The notes below the pieces were generated by a model. The model was not told the DNA's origin. It was given only the letters and a program-made list of their open reading frames with translations, and made no database searches. Shown here in pieces: positions 1 through 11,500 of a DNA stretch of 64,000 bases. The position numbers and the translations under genes were made by a program. Numbering within the stretch: the stretch's first letter is position 1; every line of letters begins with the position of its first letter. Source of the DNA: Chrysophaeum taylorii (lineage: Eukaryota > Sar > Pelagophyceae > Pelagomonadales > Pelagomonadaceae); the NCBI GenBank assembly GCA_029834535.1, contig JAQMWT010000320.1, forward strand, positions 124,001 through 188,000, read 5' to 3'.

Positions 1-2112
1 TTACGTACACCACCGCTGGCTCGTTGAGCTTGCTTTCTTTCTTTTTCTCTCCGTGCATGTATGTATTCAGGGCGGTGTAGTAGTATAGTCTTCTGTTTCG
101 TGAGCTGCCGTCGAGGTTCGCGCCTGGACGGACATACACTCTCTGTCTGTCTGTCTGTCTGTCTGACAAGGCCCTTCACTATCGCTTCTGGGTCCTTGCC
201 ATGATAATTACAATATAAATATTTTTGCCACAACGAGGAATCGCAACAACAACAACTATAGACGCAGCCGTGGGGTGAACGCATCGCACACAACAGGTGT
301 CAGAGGCAATAAATAAATAACGAGGGGGAGGACGAATCAAAGCAGGAAATGGAACTCTATTCTTCCTTCCGAGGCCTGCCTGCAGTGTCGCCACGACCGC
401 CATCCTCGCCGTATTGCGTTTAGAGGAGGAGAAAACAAACCAAAGAAAACGAGAGGACGAGACGAGCAAAGCCCACAACGCAGACTGTTGCATTTCCTGC
501 AGAGGCGGCACCCGACGAAAGCCCTAGCACGCAGCGGGTCATTCATTCATTCATTCATTCATTCGGATGCTGCGTGCAAAGCTTCGTGTGCGGTCGGTTG
601 CCGGCGAGGTTCTTGCATTCCTTGTCGCGATGTTGATAACATGTGGTTGCCTTGCATTATCACGACATTTCGGCGCCTCGCCCTGACCATGTCCTTGCGA
701 CATTTTGGCATTATGCTGCGACAGCCTTCTAGCGAAGAAGCTTTATTAACCTGACTTTCTTCATACCACAGTCTTCCGCGTGCTTTTTTTCTTCGTCGGC
801 GTCCTTCCGTAATATTCCTTCGTCCCTTCGCCGATTTCCGTGCTCTTCTTTTGTCGCCCTTTCTGCTTCTTCTGCCTCTCTTGTGTCTTGCTCTTTTTCT
901 TGCGTTGGTTCTTTCCTTGACCTCATTTCTCCTCTCCCTCGCCTCTCTGCTTCTGCCATCCCTCTTATTTTCGTGCTTCTCTCTCTCTGGTCTTTCTTTT
1001 TTATCTTCCTCTGCGATCATCCATTTTACAACTCGTTGACACTTCGAGGCTGTGCACGAAGCCTGCTTGAGAACAATTTCGTCGCCTCGAGCCTCTGTGG
1101 ACGCGTGCGAGAATCTACTTTTGCATCGAAAAAGTGGATCCAGCTCGAGAGACGCCGCTCGCCAATTACCAATCGCAGCATTGTCGCCCTCTCACACGCT
1201 GATTAATCCGCACCGTTGGTATCAAGCGCTAGTTAAATTAATACACGACCAACGATTCGCCACGGCCGCGCGTCACTTTTTATTGGATTCGCAAACGAAG
1301 TTCGTGATGCAGGCGCATCGGTCGACGCGCAGGCGGTGTGGCTCTTCGGCTCTTGGTTGACGGCTTCGAAAGCAGATCGTGCTGCCTAGTGCTGATTTGG
1401 CCATGGACACCAAAGTACCTGTGGTTTTTAGACCCGCGGGGACGGCTCCGAGCGACGACTCCGAAGAAGAACAAAAATCATAACTTTCCTGGACGGAGTC
1501 CCATAAGTAGAAGTTCGAATTTCTCTTTGGCGGCAGTTCGTTCGTTAATGCGCCCGAAATTCTTGGTGCTGCAAGCAGGGGACGACGGCCGTCACCAGCA
1601 GAACCAATGGTGAACGCATCATCGCGTACAACTCGCGGCGCGCTGGCACATCCAACGTCGGAGCGAGCTGGGCTGCCAACGAAATGAAATGAAATTGCTA
1701 ATTGGCGACACGCCATGTTTTTGAAAATGCCCTTTTAAATCACACGCTGTTTCGGGGTTGCATTGCGAGCAGAGCTGTGAATGCTCGAGCGTACGACGTC
1801 GTGACTCCGCAACTCGTGGTGGTCGTAGTAGGGCAAAGTCCGCGAAGGTTGGTGATGTTTACACCAACAGTGACCTCAAATACCTGCACTTATCCTAAAC
1901 AATCAATATCCGCGAGAAATTTTATATCGCGGGCCTTTGGTGGGTGGGTGGTCCACCAAAAGAAGGAGAGGAAAAAAAAAAAACGACGAAAGCAGCACGA
2001 AGAGAATGAGTTGTAGACGTCGTTTTCAAAGAAGGCAGGAAGAAAGAAAGACACCGAGTTGGAAGGTGGTGCTTACTTCCCTTACCCACCCTTGGTCCAG
2101 TGAATGTGACAG
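1..2112. other. Intergenic stretch with simple repeats, no supported gene
   Basis: No reading frame here has recognisable domain content. Visible structure is limited to a GTCT tetranucleotide run (about 141-164), a CATT run (about 537-564) and a strongly pyrimidine-rich plus strand at 780-1015. The pyrimidine tract creates an Arg/Glu/Lys-rich open frame on the minus strand (559-1020), which looks like composition rather than a gene. A 5' UTR or promoter for the kinase at 2113 should lie in the last few hundred bases, but I see no clear motif. Confidence 0.5.
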
Positions 2113-3204
2113 ATGGTGGGTCGTCGTCGGTTGGTGAAGCGCATGATGAGTCGGTTCGAGCGGATCCTGGTGGTGGTGAAGCACACGCCGTTCGAGGCGT
2201 ACCAGCAGCTCAAGTTGCAGGGCAAGGCACCCAGGGCGCTGCGATGGGAACGGCTGCGAGATCGCCACGAGTCGCATCGTCGGTGCGTGAACGAGGTGTG
2301 CGAGATGGTGAAGGAATACGACGAGCACGTCCGCGTGGTATCGCGGGAAGATCTCGGGCCCCAGCACGTCGAGGGCGTAGACCTGCTGATCGCCGTCGGT
2401 GGCGACGGCACGGTGCTGAGCGCGACGCACTACGTCGACTCTGGCCTCCGCGGCCGCGCTACCCCGGGTCCCGTAGTCCTCGGGGTGAACTCGGACCCGA
2501 CCAAGCCCCACGAGAGAGGCGTCGGGACCGGGGGCGACGAGCGCCGGAGCTACGGAGCTTTGTGCTACGCATCGACGAACGATATGGCAGAAGTTTTGCC
2601 CCGAGTTCTGAGAGGCGAGCTCGACCATCACGTCGAGCTCCGACGTCGCATGGCCGTCACCGTCCGGAGTACCCTCAGCGAGACGCGCCTGCCGCCCGCC
2701 CTCAACGACGTCCTCGTCGCGCATCCCTCGCCGGCAGCCGTGTCTAGGTTCCGGATCGAGCGTCGCGGCAAGGCCGACTTTTCCTTTAACGTCTGGAGTT
2801 CCGGTCTCTGGGTCGCCACGGCTACGGGTTCCACCGCCGCCATGGCCTCCGCCGGGGGCACGGCCGACGTCCCGGCGACCTCGCCGGATCTCCAGTATAT
2901 GGTACGCGAGCAAATTATCGCCGGAAACGAGAACGCGAATTTCGTTCGCTCCTTGTCCCACGGCGTTGTCGACCAGCACCACCACCTCCAGATCCGATGG
3001 AACTCGCAACACGGTTGCGTAAGTCTTTTGTTTTTTTCGATCGATCGATCGATCCATCCGCAGGTCTGGATCGACGGCCCGCACACCAGCTTCGACCTCG
3101 AGCTCGGCGACGAGATCCTGATAACTTCCCACGCGATCCCGCTCCGCCTCTTCTCCCGCCCCCGTTCCTCGCGGCTCTACCCCCCGTTGCCGTCTCTTGA
3201 CTGA
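2113..3204 (+). CDS. NAD(H) kinase, plant NADK3/NADHK type
   Basis: Phosphorylates NAD(H) to NADP(H) using ATP. The frame gives 363 residues, or 348 after removing a likely intron. The glycine-rich GGDGT signature of NAD kinases lies near residue 97, followed by VLGVNSDPTKPHE and, near residue 200, ALNDVLVAHPSPAAVSRF, which matches the NADK3/NADHK branch better than NADK1/2. The motif TGSTAAMASAGG and the late VWIDG strand followed by LGDEILI complete the fold. The ATG at 2113 is chosen; a second Met pair at about 2143 is also possible. No obvious organelle-targeting peptide is seen, so a cytosolic site is inferred. Bases 3019-3063 begin GTAAGT, end in CAG and are 45 nt long, so the frame stays open whether or not they are removed. 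Removing them restores HGC-VWIDG, the contiguous form expected for the family. Confidence 0.88.
   Translation: MVGRRRLVKRMMSRFERILVVVKHTPFEAYQQLKLQGKAPRALRWERLRDRHESHRRCVNEVCEMVKEYDEHVRVVSREDLGPQHVEGVDLLIAVGGDGTVLSATHYVDSGLRGRATPGPVVLGVNSDPTKPHERGVGTGGDERRSYGALCYASTNDMAEVLPRVLRGELDHHVELRRRMAVTVRSTLSETRLPPALNDVLVAHPSPAAVSRFRIERRGKADFSFNVWSSGLWVATATGSTAAMASAGGTADVPATSPDLQYMVREQIIAGNENANFVRSLSHGVVDQHHHLQIRWNSQHGCVSLLFFSIDRSIHPQVWIDGPHTSFDLELGDEILITSHAIPLRLFSRPRSSRLYPPLPSLD
3019..3063 (+). other. Probable 45-nt in-frame intron in the NAD kinase gene
   Basis: Starts GTAAGT, has a T-rich middle and a short GATC run, and ends CCGCAG. Its length is a multiple of three in phase 0, so it translates as 15 extra residues without a stop. 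The insert interrupts a conserved strand of the kinase, which supports splicing. Introns of 37-86 nt elsewhere in the window show that this size is normal here. Confidence 0.8.
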
Positions 3205-3247
3205 CTGACTGACTGACTGACTGACTGACTGACTGACTGACTGACTG
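3198..3247 (+). repeat. (TGAC)n microsatellite covering the NAD kinase stop codon
   Basis: About 12 copies of TGAC begin within the last codons of the kinase gene. Because the unit is four bases long and contains TGA, stop codons fall in all three frames within 12 bases. Confidence 0.95.
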
Positions 3248-5598
3248 TCCTCGAGAGCAGAAGAAGAAGAAGATGAAGAAGAACAAGATGCGGGTTGTTC
3301 TTTGTTTCGACAGAAGAAAGAAATAAAGAAATAAATAAAGAAAGACGGCCTTTACTTCTTCGATTCTCGACACCTGCGGAGGTGGTCGTCGTCGTCGTCG
3401 AGGACATGCTTCTTCTTCTCCTTTTTCGCGCGTCGTGATTCCGAGAAGCAGACTTGAGAGTGTCGTCGTCGTCGTCGTCGTCGAAGGAGGTACGAGTATA
3501 TAATAGAACTGCATCTATAAATCGGACGGCTATCGTCGTTATCGTACGAAGTGCGGCGCGTTAATCAATCATCTGCCTCCCTAAACTTATTAAAAATCCT
3601 GATGCGTCACAACAAGATGAGTGTTTGAGCACGGGATTAAAATATCGGTATCTCCGGTATAGTTGAAATTACGAATCTCACTCTCCTTGGTAGGGGTAAA
3701 TAGAAATGGTCGTCGGTGGCACACCCATGAGCAGCGAGGTGTTGTGTGCCACAAACTTGATATATTTTAAAACTCGAAAGTGCGGTTGTCTGGTAGCGAA
3801 TGTTTCGCCCAGGTATTTCTACTACTCTTATCATCATCATCTTCGTCGCCGGGAAAGTCAACAACATCCAAGATGGCTCTGCATGCATGCGCTTGGTGCG
3901 TTATGCAGCGTCGTCGGCCTTGCTCGGTTTTCGGGCGACCACGAGGTTGAGGGAGGGCAAATGGCATCTCGAGCTCAGGTTCCGGTGTCGAGTCCTCTCG
4001 CACTGGGACACGCCCTCCTCCTTCAGGGACTTGGAGAGAATAAACTGTTTGCCGGCGGCTAGTGCGGCGCGGGCAGTTGTCAACTTGAGGCTTTCCGCAA
4101 CCACATGCTGGCGGATTGGATAATTAGCCATAATTAGCCATATTGGCGGGGCACAGTTGGGTCTGGATATAGGTAGACCCGCGCCACACCACCAGGATCG
4201 CTGAACCTTGCTGGCTGCGTCGAGTGCGAGCTTGGCCAGGCCGCCACAGACAAGCTTGGCGTGTATGTAGCTTGATCAGCTCCGCGCTTGCACTCGAGGT
4301 GCTTCTCCCTTTTTTATGTAGGGTCGACGTGATAAAAACGGAAATCCTGCTGGCACGGACCTAATTTCGGACCTAATTTCTTCAAGGAGAAATTCTCGCG
4401 CTCCGCACGGTTGTCCTTGGACACACCCACCATACGCCAAAATTTAAACACACACTGGTAGATTTTGGTGTGGTACTTTGTCAACACACAGCCGCTCCTC
4501 TTGATTGAGTCGTGTCTACCGAGCGCGGCCTGCTGGTCAACTTCCGTAGCCGCATCGACGACGGCTATGTACCGCGCTTCGGATCTTTTTTCTCGTGTTG
4601 AGGTGTTAACGCGAGAGACTATGGTAATAAGTTGCCGCCGAAATAAAAACGATGTTAGAGCGAACTGTTTCTACGAGCGGCGTCGCTATATTATCTTGAA
4701 ACTTACGACGTGAGCCACATCATTCGCCCAGGATTTTTCTTCAGTCTCGTTGAGGATGGCATGTGCACGACGTATCAGAGGCATACGACGACTCGATGAG
4801 CAGCACTTCTCGCAACTCCAAAGTTACCCATGCCTCGTGGGACTAAAGTCCGCGAAGAAGAGGGGGTTCGAGTTTTTTTTTTCCCGCTTGAAACATTTCT
4901 CTTTTGTCGAGCAGAGACTCCGCCCGCCAAAATAATATTGCAGAAATGGGTAGGGAACTCGAAGGTCGAGCGCGGCGGCTCCAAAATGCCGCCGTTGCGC
5001 AGTCCGCATTTGTTTCATCTTGAACCTTGGCTTTGACTGACAGAATTCATACATTTGCGCGGGTCCACGTTCTACGATATCAGCGCAGTACTCAATTGAA
5101 CGAACTCTCGTTTCAGTCCGCGCTGCTCGAGCGAGGTCTTTATTTTGGAGCATCGTAAATTTGTGCGGCGATTCTGGTTTCGAAGACCGCTGTGGCGGTG
5201 GTACCATCCACATTAACTCTGTCGATACTGTTTCCGTCAACGCCCAGCTAGCCGGCCACAGTTCGTTCTTATACGATGCGGCGTGCACCTTTACCCCGTG
5301 CGTCTTGCTACCATGTTAGGTCGACACCATAAGTCGCTACAAGTAAAATTACCCAAGAAGCAGATGATAGCGCCGTGTCTACCTACAGGTTTTTGTTGGC
5401 GGGTGGTGGCTCGGGCCGCCATGTGCAAAAGAAGAAAAGCTTTGCAAACAACAAACCGCTCCCCCGTACAACAACAACAGCCTGTGGGGGGTTTTGCGAA
5501 CGAAAAATACGAACGAAAAAACCACCAAAAAACGTCAGCAGCAGCGGTGACGTCGCAGCGTAGTCAGTCACACGTCTTAAAACGTTCGTTGGCGAGAG
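3205..5598. other. Gene-poor 2.4-kb stretch, possibly decayed repeats
   Basis: No intact gene is recognised. It holds trinucleotide runs (GTC near 3390 and 3460-3485), a small direct duplication of TAATTAGCCA near 4120-4141, and several short frames on both strands without family motifs. Composition is less GC-rich than in the flanking genes. The 5' UTR and promoter of the megaenzyme gene at 5599 must lie in the last few hundred bases. Confidence 0.4.
4824..5288 (-). pseudogene. Unrecognised minus-strand frame, possible transposon remnant
   Basis: A 154-codon frame of ordinary, not low-complexity, composition lies in an otherwise gene-poor stretch. Its middle is rich in Arg and Ala with the phrase ADIVERGPAQMYEFC, and it ends against a poly-Lys/Phe segment that looks non-coding. 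I do not recognise a family. Its isolation and the different composition of its two halves suggest a fragment of a mobile element, but it could also be a chance frame. Confidence 0.2.
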
Positions 5599-8500
5599 AT
5601 GATGACCACAGCGAGAAGAAGCACCGAGGAAAAGATGAAGCGCGACGTGATCTTTGTGTTTGGGGGGGAAGGCGCCCACAGCGAGAAGACGGACATGGAG
5701 GTGGTCCGCGAGTCGCCGGTGTACGGCGAGGTGATGAAAGGCTTGGCGGAGATGGGCGTGAGCGAGAAAAGTGTCCTCGGTGCGCTCGGGGTCCACGATT
5801 CGCCGTTGTCGACGATCGCGACGACCGTGATCAACGTGTGCTTGTGCGAGGCGTGGCGCGCGTGGGGATACGAGCCGACGATCGCTACGGGACATTCGGT
5901 CGGCGAGCTGGCCGCGGCGTACGCGTCGGGCATGTACACGATTAAGCAGACGTTAGAGGTGGCCAAGGAGCTCGGCGAGCTCGGGGCGAGCCTCGAGGGG
6001 GGTATGGTGCACACGACTGTCAAGAAGTCGGAGGTGCCGGGGCTGCGAAACACGACGACGACGACGAAACTAGCCCTGGCGGCGATTAACGCCGAGTACG
6101 ACGATTTTGCCGCGGTCACTCTGTGCGGACCGACGGAGGCGGTGGAGGAACGCGTGGCGACGGACGCGAACGCCGCCAAGCTCAAGGTGGGGCGGCCCTG
6201 GCATCACCCGAAGTACGCGGGAACGCGCATGAACAAGCCGGTGGTGGCGAGTCGTCCGTCCAAGTGCGATTTCGTGTCGGCGACGACCGGGGAACGCGTT
6301 TTGGATACCATCGGCGCCGACCATTGGGCGTCGTGGCTCAAGTCGCCGGTCGAGTTCGCGAGCGCTTTAGAAGCGCTGCCCAAGGAAGAGGTCGTCGTCG
6401 AGATCGGCCCTCACCCGACTTTCGCGGAGTCCCTCGCGCACCACGCCAGGCCGGAAGTTATGGCTTCGTCGATGCGACGCGGCGAGAAGTCGGTGGAGTT
6501 CGCGTTGGCGCAGCGGAGGTCGTTGCCCGAAGGACCGCGCCGCGCGGCGATCGCGAAGGTTGTGCCCTTGGTGTGGGACGTGCCCTTTGGCGACCAGGGT
6601 CTCAGAAGTATCGATTACCCTCGGGTCGCGGCCTCGCTTCGGACCTTTTTTCCCGGCCTCGAAGCCCATCATCTCTTCAGGTTCTCGAGTCTGGAAGCCC
6701 TCGACCGCGAATACCCGGACGGGCACAGCAACCCGCTGATCGCGACGAAGAGTGGTGTGGACTTGTGTTGGCACGTGGTGGGGGTGAGCGTGGAGCTCGA
6801 GGGGGTGCGCGACCTCGACTCGCTTCGCGCCGCGTTGGCCAAGTCTGGCAGGAGCGCGCTAGACTTGGACGAGCTGCGTTCGGAAGCGGCGTCACTTTTC
6901 GGGTCGAAGGCCGAGGCCGAGGCGGCCTCACCCCAGCACGCGCTCGCCCTCCTCCTCGCGCGGCGCGCCGTCGACGATTTTGGGAAAGATCTCGCGAGCC
7001 TCGCGCCGCCCGAGCGGGTGGGCGTCTACGTCGGAGCTTGGCAACAAGAAGAGGTCGGTTCCGGCGCGTACTCGGCGCTCGGGTGTTCGTTGGGATCGCT
7101 TCCGGGCCAGGTCGCGGGGCTCGTCGACGCGCGCGGGCCGTGCGTCGGTGTCAACACGGCCTGTTCGAGCGCGCTGGTCGCTCTCGATTCGTCCCTCGCC
7201 GATCTTCGTCGGGGACGCGTGGACGCGGCGTTAGTTGGTGCCGTCAACGTCCTGGATCGCAGCTGGGACGCTCCTTTGGCTAAAGCGAGATTCGCGTCGC
7301 CGACGGACAGGTGCCACACCTTTTCCTCCGAGGCGGACGGCTACGCGCGGGCCGAGGGCGGCGCGTTTTTCCTCCTGCTCTCGTCGTCGTCGTCGTCGTC
7401 GTCGCTTTGTCGTCCGGCGAGGACGGCGATCGTGGGCTCGGCTATCACCCAGAACGCGCGCCAGCGTCCGCTCAGTGCTGTCGACGGCCGCGCGCAGGAA
7501 AGGTGCGTGCGCCTCGCGGCCGCCGACGCTGGGATCGATCCTTCTTGTCTCGGAGCGGTGGAGTGCCACGGCACGGGGACCCCGCTGGGTGATCCGGTTG
7601 AAATCGACGCGCTCCGGCGCGCGGGCTTTGGCGGATACGTGACGGCGTCCAAGCGCGCCTTTGGCCACTGCGAGGCGGCCGCGGGCGCCGTCGGCCTCGC
7701 GGTGGCCGTCGCCTTCGCGCGCGGGGGGAGTGTGTTGCAGCCGGCGGTGACGTCCCCGAACCCGGCGGTCGCGCGCGCGGCCGGAGGGGTCGTTTTGCTC
7801 CCTGGGAAAAGCGCCGCGGAGCACGTCCTCGACAAACCCTACGTCGGCGTCTCGTCGTTCGGCTTTGCCGGCTCGAACGCGCACGCGATTGTCAAGCGTC
7901 TACATACCCTCCGCGTGGAAGAATCGGAAGAAGAATCAACGACACCACTACCGCTCGAGGAGGAGGAGGAGGAGAAGAACAACTCGCCTCGAGGCGTGGC
8001 TGCTAACGCGGCTGGCAATGTTGTTGTCACCACCGATGAAAATGATGATGAAGTCGAGGCGGCGGTGTGGGCAGCACTGTCGAGGGTTGTTGACGTGAAA
8101 GGCGTCGCGGCGTCGGACGATCTCCTCGATGTCGTGGGCGTCGACTCTCTGGGGGTGGCCGAAGTCGTCGCCTCTCTAGAAGGGAGCTACGGCGACGACG
8201 TGGTCACGGTCGATTCGATCTTCGCCGAGCCCACGGTAGAGGCCATCGTCGCCCGCATCAAGAAGGCGGCGGCGGCGGCGGCGGCAACTGGAGTCGTGGT
8301 AGCTGCTGGTGCTGCGAAGGCGACGGCCGACGAAGTGGAAGCGGCGGTGTGGGCGGCACTGTCGAGGGTTGTTGACGTGAAAGGCGTCGCGGCGTCGGAC
8401 GATCTCCTCGATGTCGTGGGCGTCGACTCTCTGGGGGTGGCCGAAGTTGTCGCCTCTCTAGAAGGAAGCTACGGCGACGACGTCGTCACGGTCGATTCGA

Positions 8501-11500
8501 TCTTCGCCGAGCCCACGGTAGAGGCCATCGTCGCCCGCATCAAGAAGGCGATCGTACCTTCCGCTGTTGAGGAAACAACGCTGGAGACATTGGGCGGCGG
8601 CGGCGGCGGCGAAAGGCCACCCGAAGAAAAGAACATGAAGGAGGCGGCGCCGCCTTCTCTTCGGGGCGTACACGGCTTCGAGGAGGAAAAGAAGAACAAA
8701 AACGGTCTGGGTGATGATGAAAGGAAGACCACGCAACCACCACCACCGTTAGGTGACCCGTGGTTCGAGGTGACGCACGTCGGTTCTTTGCCGCGGGACG
8801 GGCTCGGAGACGTCGTGGCGCGACAGGTGGCGTGCGGCGTGGACGTGGTGAACGACGGAGAATGGGGCCGGCCGAACTACGTGTCCGAGCTGGTGGCGCG
8901 GATCGACGGGCTCGGGGACCCGGAGGTTGGCGCCTTCTCGCGCGAACGGTCGGCGTGCGCGTGCTGCGTGATGCCGGTGGCGGCGGACCTCGCGGAAGTG
9001 CCGGGACTCGCGCGTCGATTCGACGGGTCGAACGGCATCATCAGCCTCAATCCGGCGCGGCCCGCGCGGTCGAACGTGGCTTGCGTAGGTCGACCGCGGC
9101 GGGCAGTTTTAGATTCGCGGTTGGACGCCGAGATCGGCGATCTCAAACGTCGCGCCGGCGGCCGGAAATTCTTCTGGTCTGCACCCTCGCCCGGAACGCT
9201 CGCGTGTCTGTGCGAGGACCGGTACTTTAACGGGAACCACGAGGCGTACGTGATGGCGCTCGCCGAGGCGATCAAGCCAGAATACGAGGCGATTTCGGCG
9301 GCGGGGGCGATTCTGTCGATAGATTGCCCGGATCTCGCGATGGGCCGGCACACGCGATGGTCGGGGGTGAAGGACGACGAAGAGTTTGTGAACAAAATAC
9401 TGGCTGCCAACGTGCGGGCTTTGAATTCCGCGCTCGAGGCCGTTTCGGGAGAGTGTCGGGTCCACGTGTGCTGGGGAAACTACGCTGGAAGCCACCACCG
9501 CGATATCGAATTGTCGAAGATATGGGGCGAGGTGATGAAGATCGAGAAAGTGAAAGTGATATCGGTGGAGGCCGCGAACCCTCGTCACGAGTGGGAGATC
9601 GCAGATATACGCGAGGACCAGGTGCTCGCGGCGGGCGTCGTGGACACGAAAACCGTGGTGGTAGAACATCCCGAACTGGTGGCGTTGAGGCTGCTGCGGC
9701 TCGCGAAGAGGTTTGGACCGCATCGGGTATCAGCGTCGACGGACTGCGGTTTTGCGTCGACGGCCAAGTCGACGGCCATTCCCGCGGAGATCGCGTGGAT
9801 GAAGCTCCGGGCGTTGGGCGAGGGGGCAGCCCTCGCCCGGCGGAAGCTGGCGTCGGTTCCGGTCGCGCTCCGGCCCGTCGGGTTCAGGGCTATCGTCGTG
9901 TCGAAGGATAGACCCGATCTTCGCGCCGCCTGCTTTCCGTGGCCGTGCGACGTCGTCGCCGCTGCTGCTCCCGAGGAAATCTTAAAAGCGGCGCGGTACG
10001 TGGATTTTCCTCTGGCTCTGGTGGGTCCGTTGGAGATCGTGGAGAAGGCGGCAAAGGAACTGGAGGAGGATGGGTGTTTTGCGGTCGGCTTTGGGCCGGA
10101 GACGCCCGCCGACGAGATCGTTCGGGCGATGACGGCGCCCCAGCGCCGCGACAAGCTCAGGTTGTTGGGTGCTCGTCGTCGTCAAGTCAAGCCGCCATCC
10201 GAGGTAGACGTCGTCGTCGTTGGCGCGGGTTTGTGCGGTTTGACGGCGGCGAGAGCTTGTCAGCGCGAGGGGTACGAGGTCGTGATTTTAGAACGCCGGT
10301 TCCTGGCGGGCGGCGTCTGGACGTCGTTCGCCAACTCCTCGTCCCAAGTCAACTCGTCGGAAGGCGGCTACGCTCCGGTTGTTTCGTCGAAGAAACAAAA
10401 GAAGAACCGCGACCATACCCCTACGCACGAAATCGTCGACGATCTCGCGCGTTTGGTCGACGAGGTTGGGGAGGACGTCCTGTACTTTGGCTGCGACGCG
10501 ATGAGAATCGTGAACAACTCTCTCGTGGTGACGCGCATGGTGGATCACGCGGGCAACGGATTTTCGGACGCGACGACGATTCTCGCGTCGAAGGGCGTGG
10601 TCGTCGCCATCAACGACCGCGTCGGCGTGCCGAGGCCGTTCGACGTCGAAAACAAAAGCTTCCGCGGCTGTATACGACGCGGCCTCTGGGACGACCTCGC
10701 GGATTACGATTTTAGGGGCCGGCGCGTGGTTATCGTCGGATTTGGAGCGTTCGCGGTGGAAAACGCGAGAACGGCGCTCGAACACGGCGCGGCCAAGGTG
10801 ACGGTCGTCGCGCGCCGCGCCGGCGCCGTCTGCCCCAAAGCCATTGACTACCTCAACTTCGTGAAACCGTTTTCTAACGATTACCGCCACGACCCCGCCA
10901 CGAACGTCAAGCAACTCCGGCAGTGGCAACGCCTCTACGAGGCTTCGGGGGCTCGTCCCCCCGACACGTGGCCGGCGAAGATCAAGCCCGACGGACACAC
11001 GATATCTGTATCGGACGTGTGGTGGATCGGTCATCATCTCAAAAAACTCGAAACCAAGATCGGACGCAAAATCGCGAGGATGGAGGAGGATGGAGCGCGA
11101 TTAGACGACGGGGACTTTGTTCCGTGCGATCTCGTCGTCGCGTGCGTCGGCTTTGAACGCAACGCGCGAGCGTGCGAGAGGCTTACGGGGGTGGATACGG
11201 TTACGGACACGAATTTTCTGGCTCCTAAATTGATGTACTTGGCCGACGCCGAGATCGACGACGGCGCCTTCAATTTCTTCTTTGGCTCGTCGGTTCTGGA
11301 GTACGCCAAGTTCTACTCGAACGTTTTCGCGAAGGCGCTCGGGGATAAAGCGTTGGGCGAGGCGTTGTGGGGTCCCGACGTGCCGACCCACCCCGTCGAC
11401 GACCGCAAGTGGTCCCACTACATCCAAGCGGCGCGCCGATTGATTAAAGCCTTCCCTCGAGTCCGCGACCTCGCCCGCGACCAAGTCGACGACCGCACCC

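Noticed and set aside
559-1020. Arg/Glu/Lys-rich minus-strand frame
   Set aside because: It lies opposite a pyrimidine-rich tract that yields basic and acidic codons by composition; there is no domain or neighbour support.
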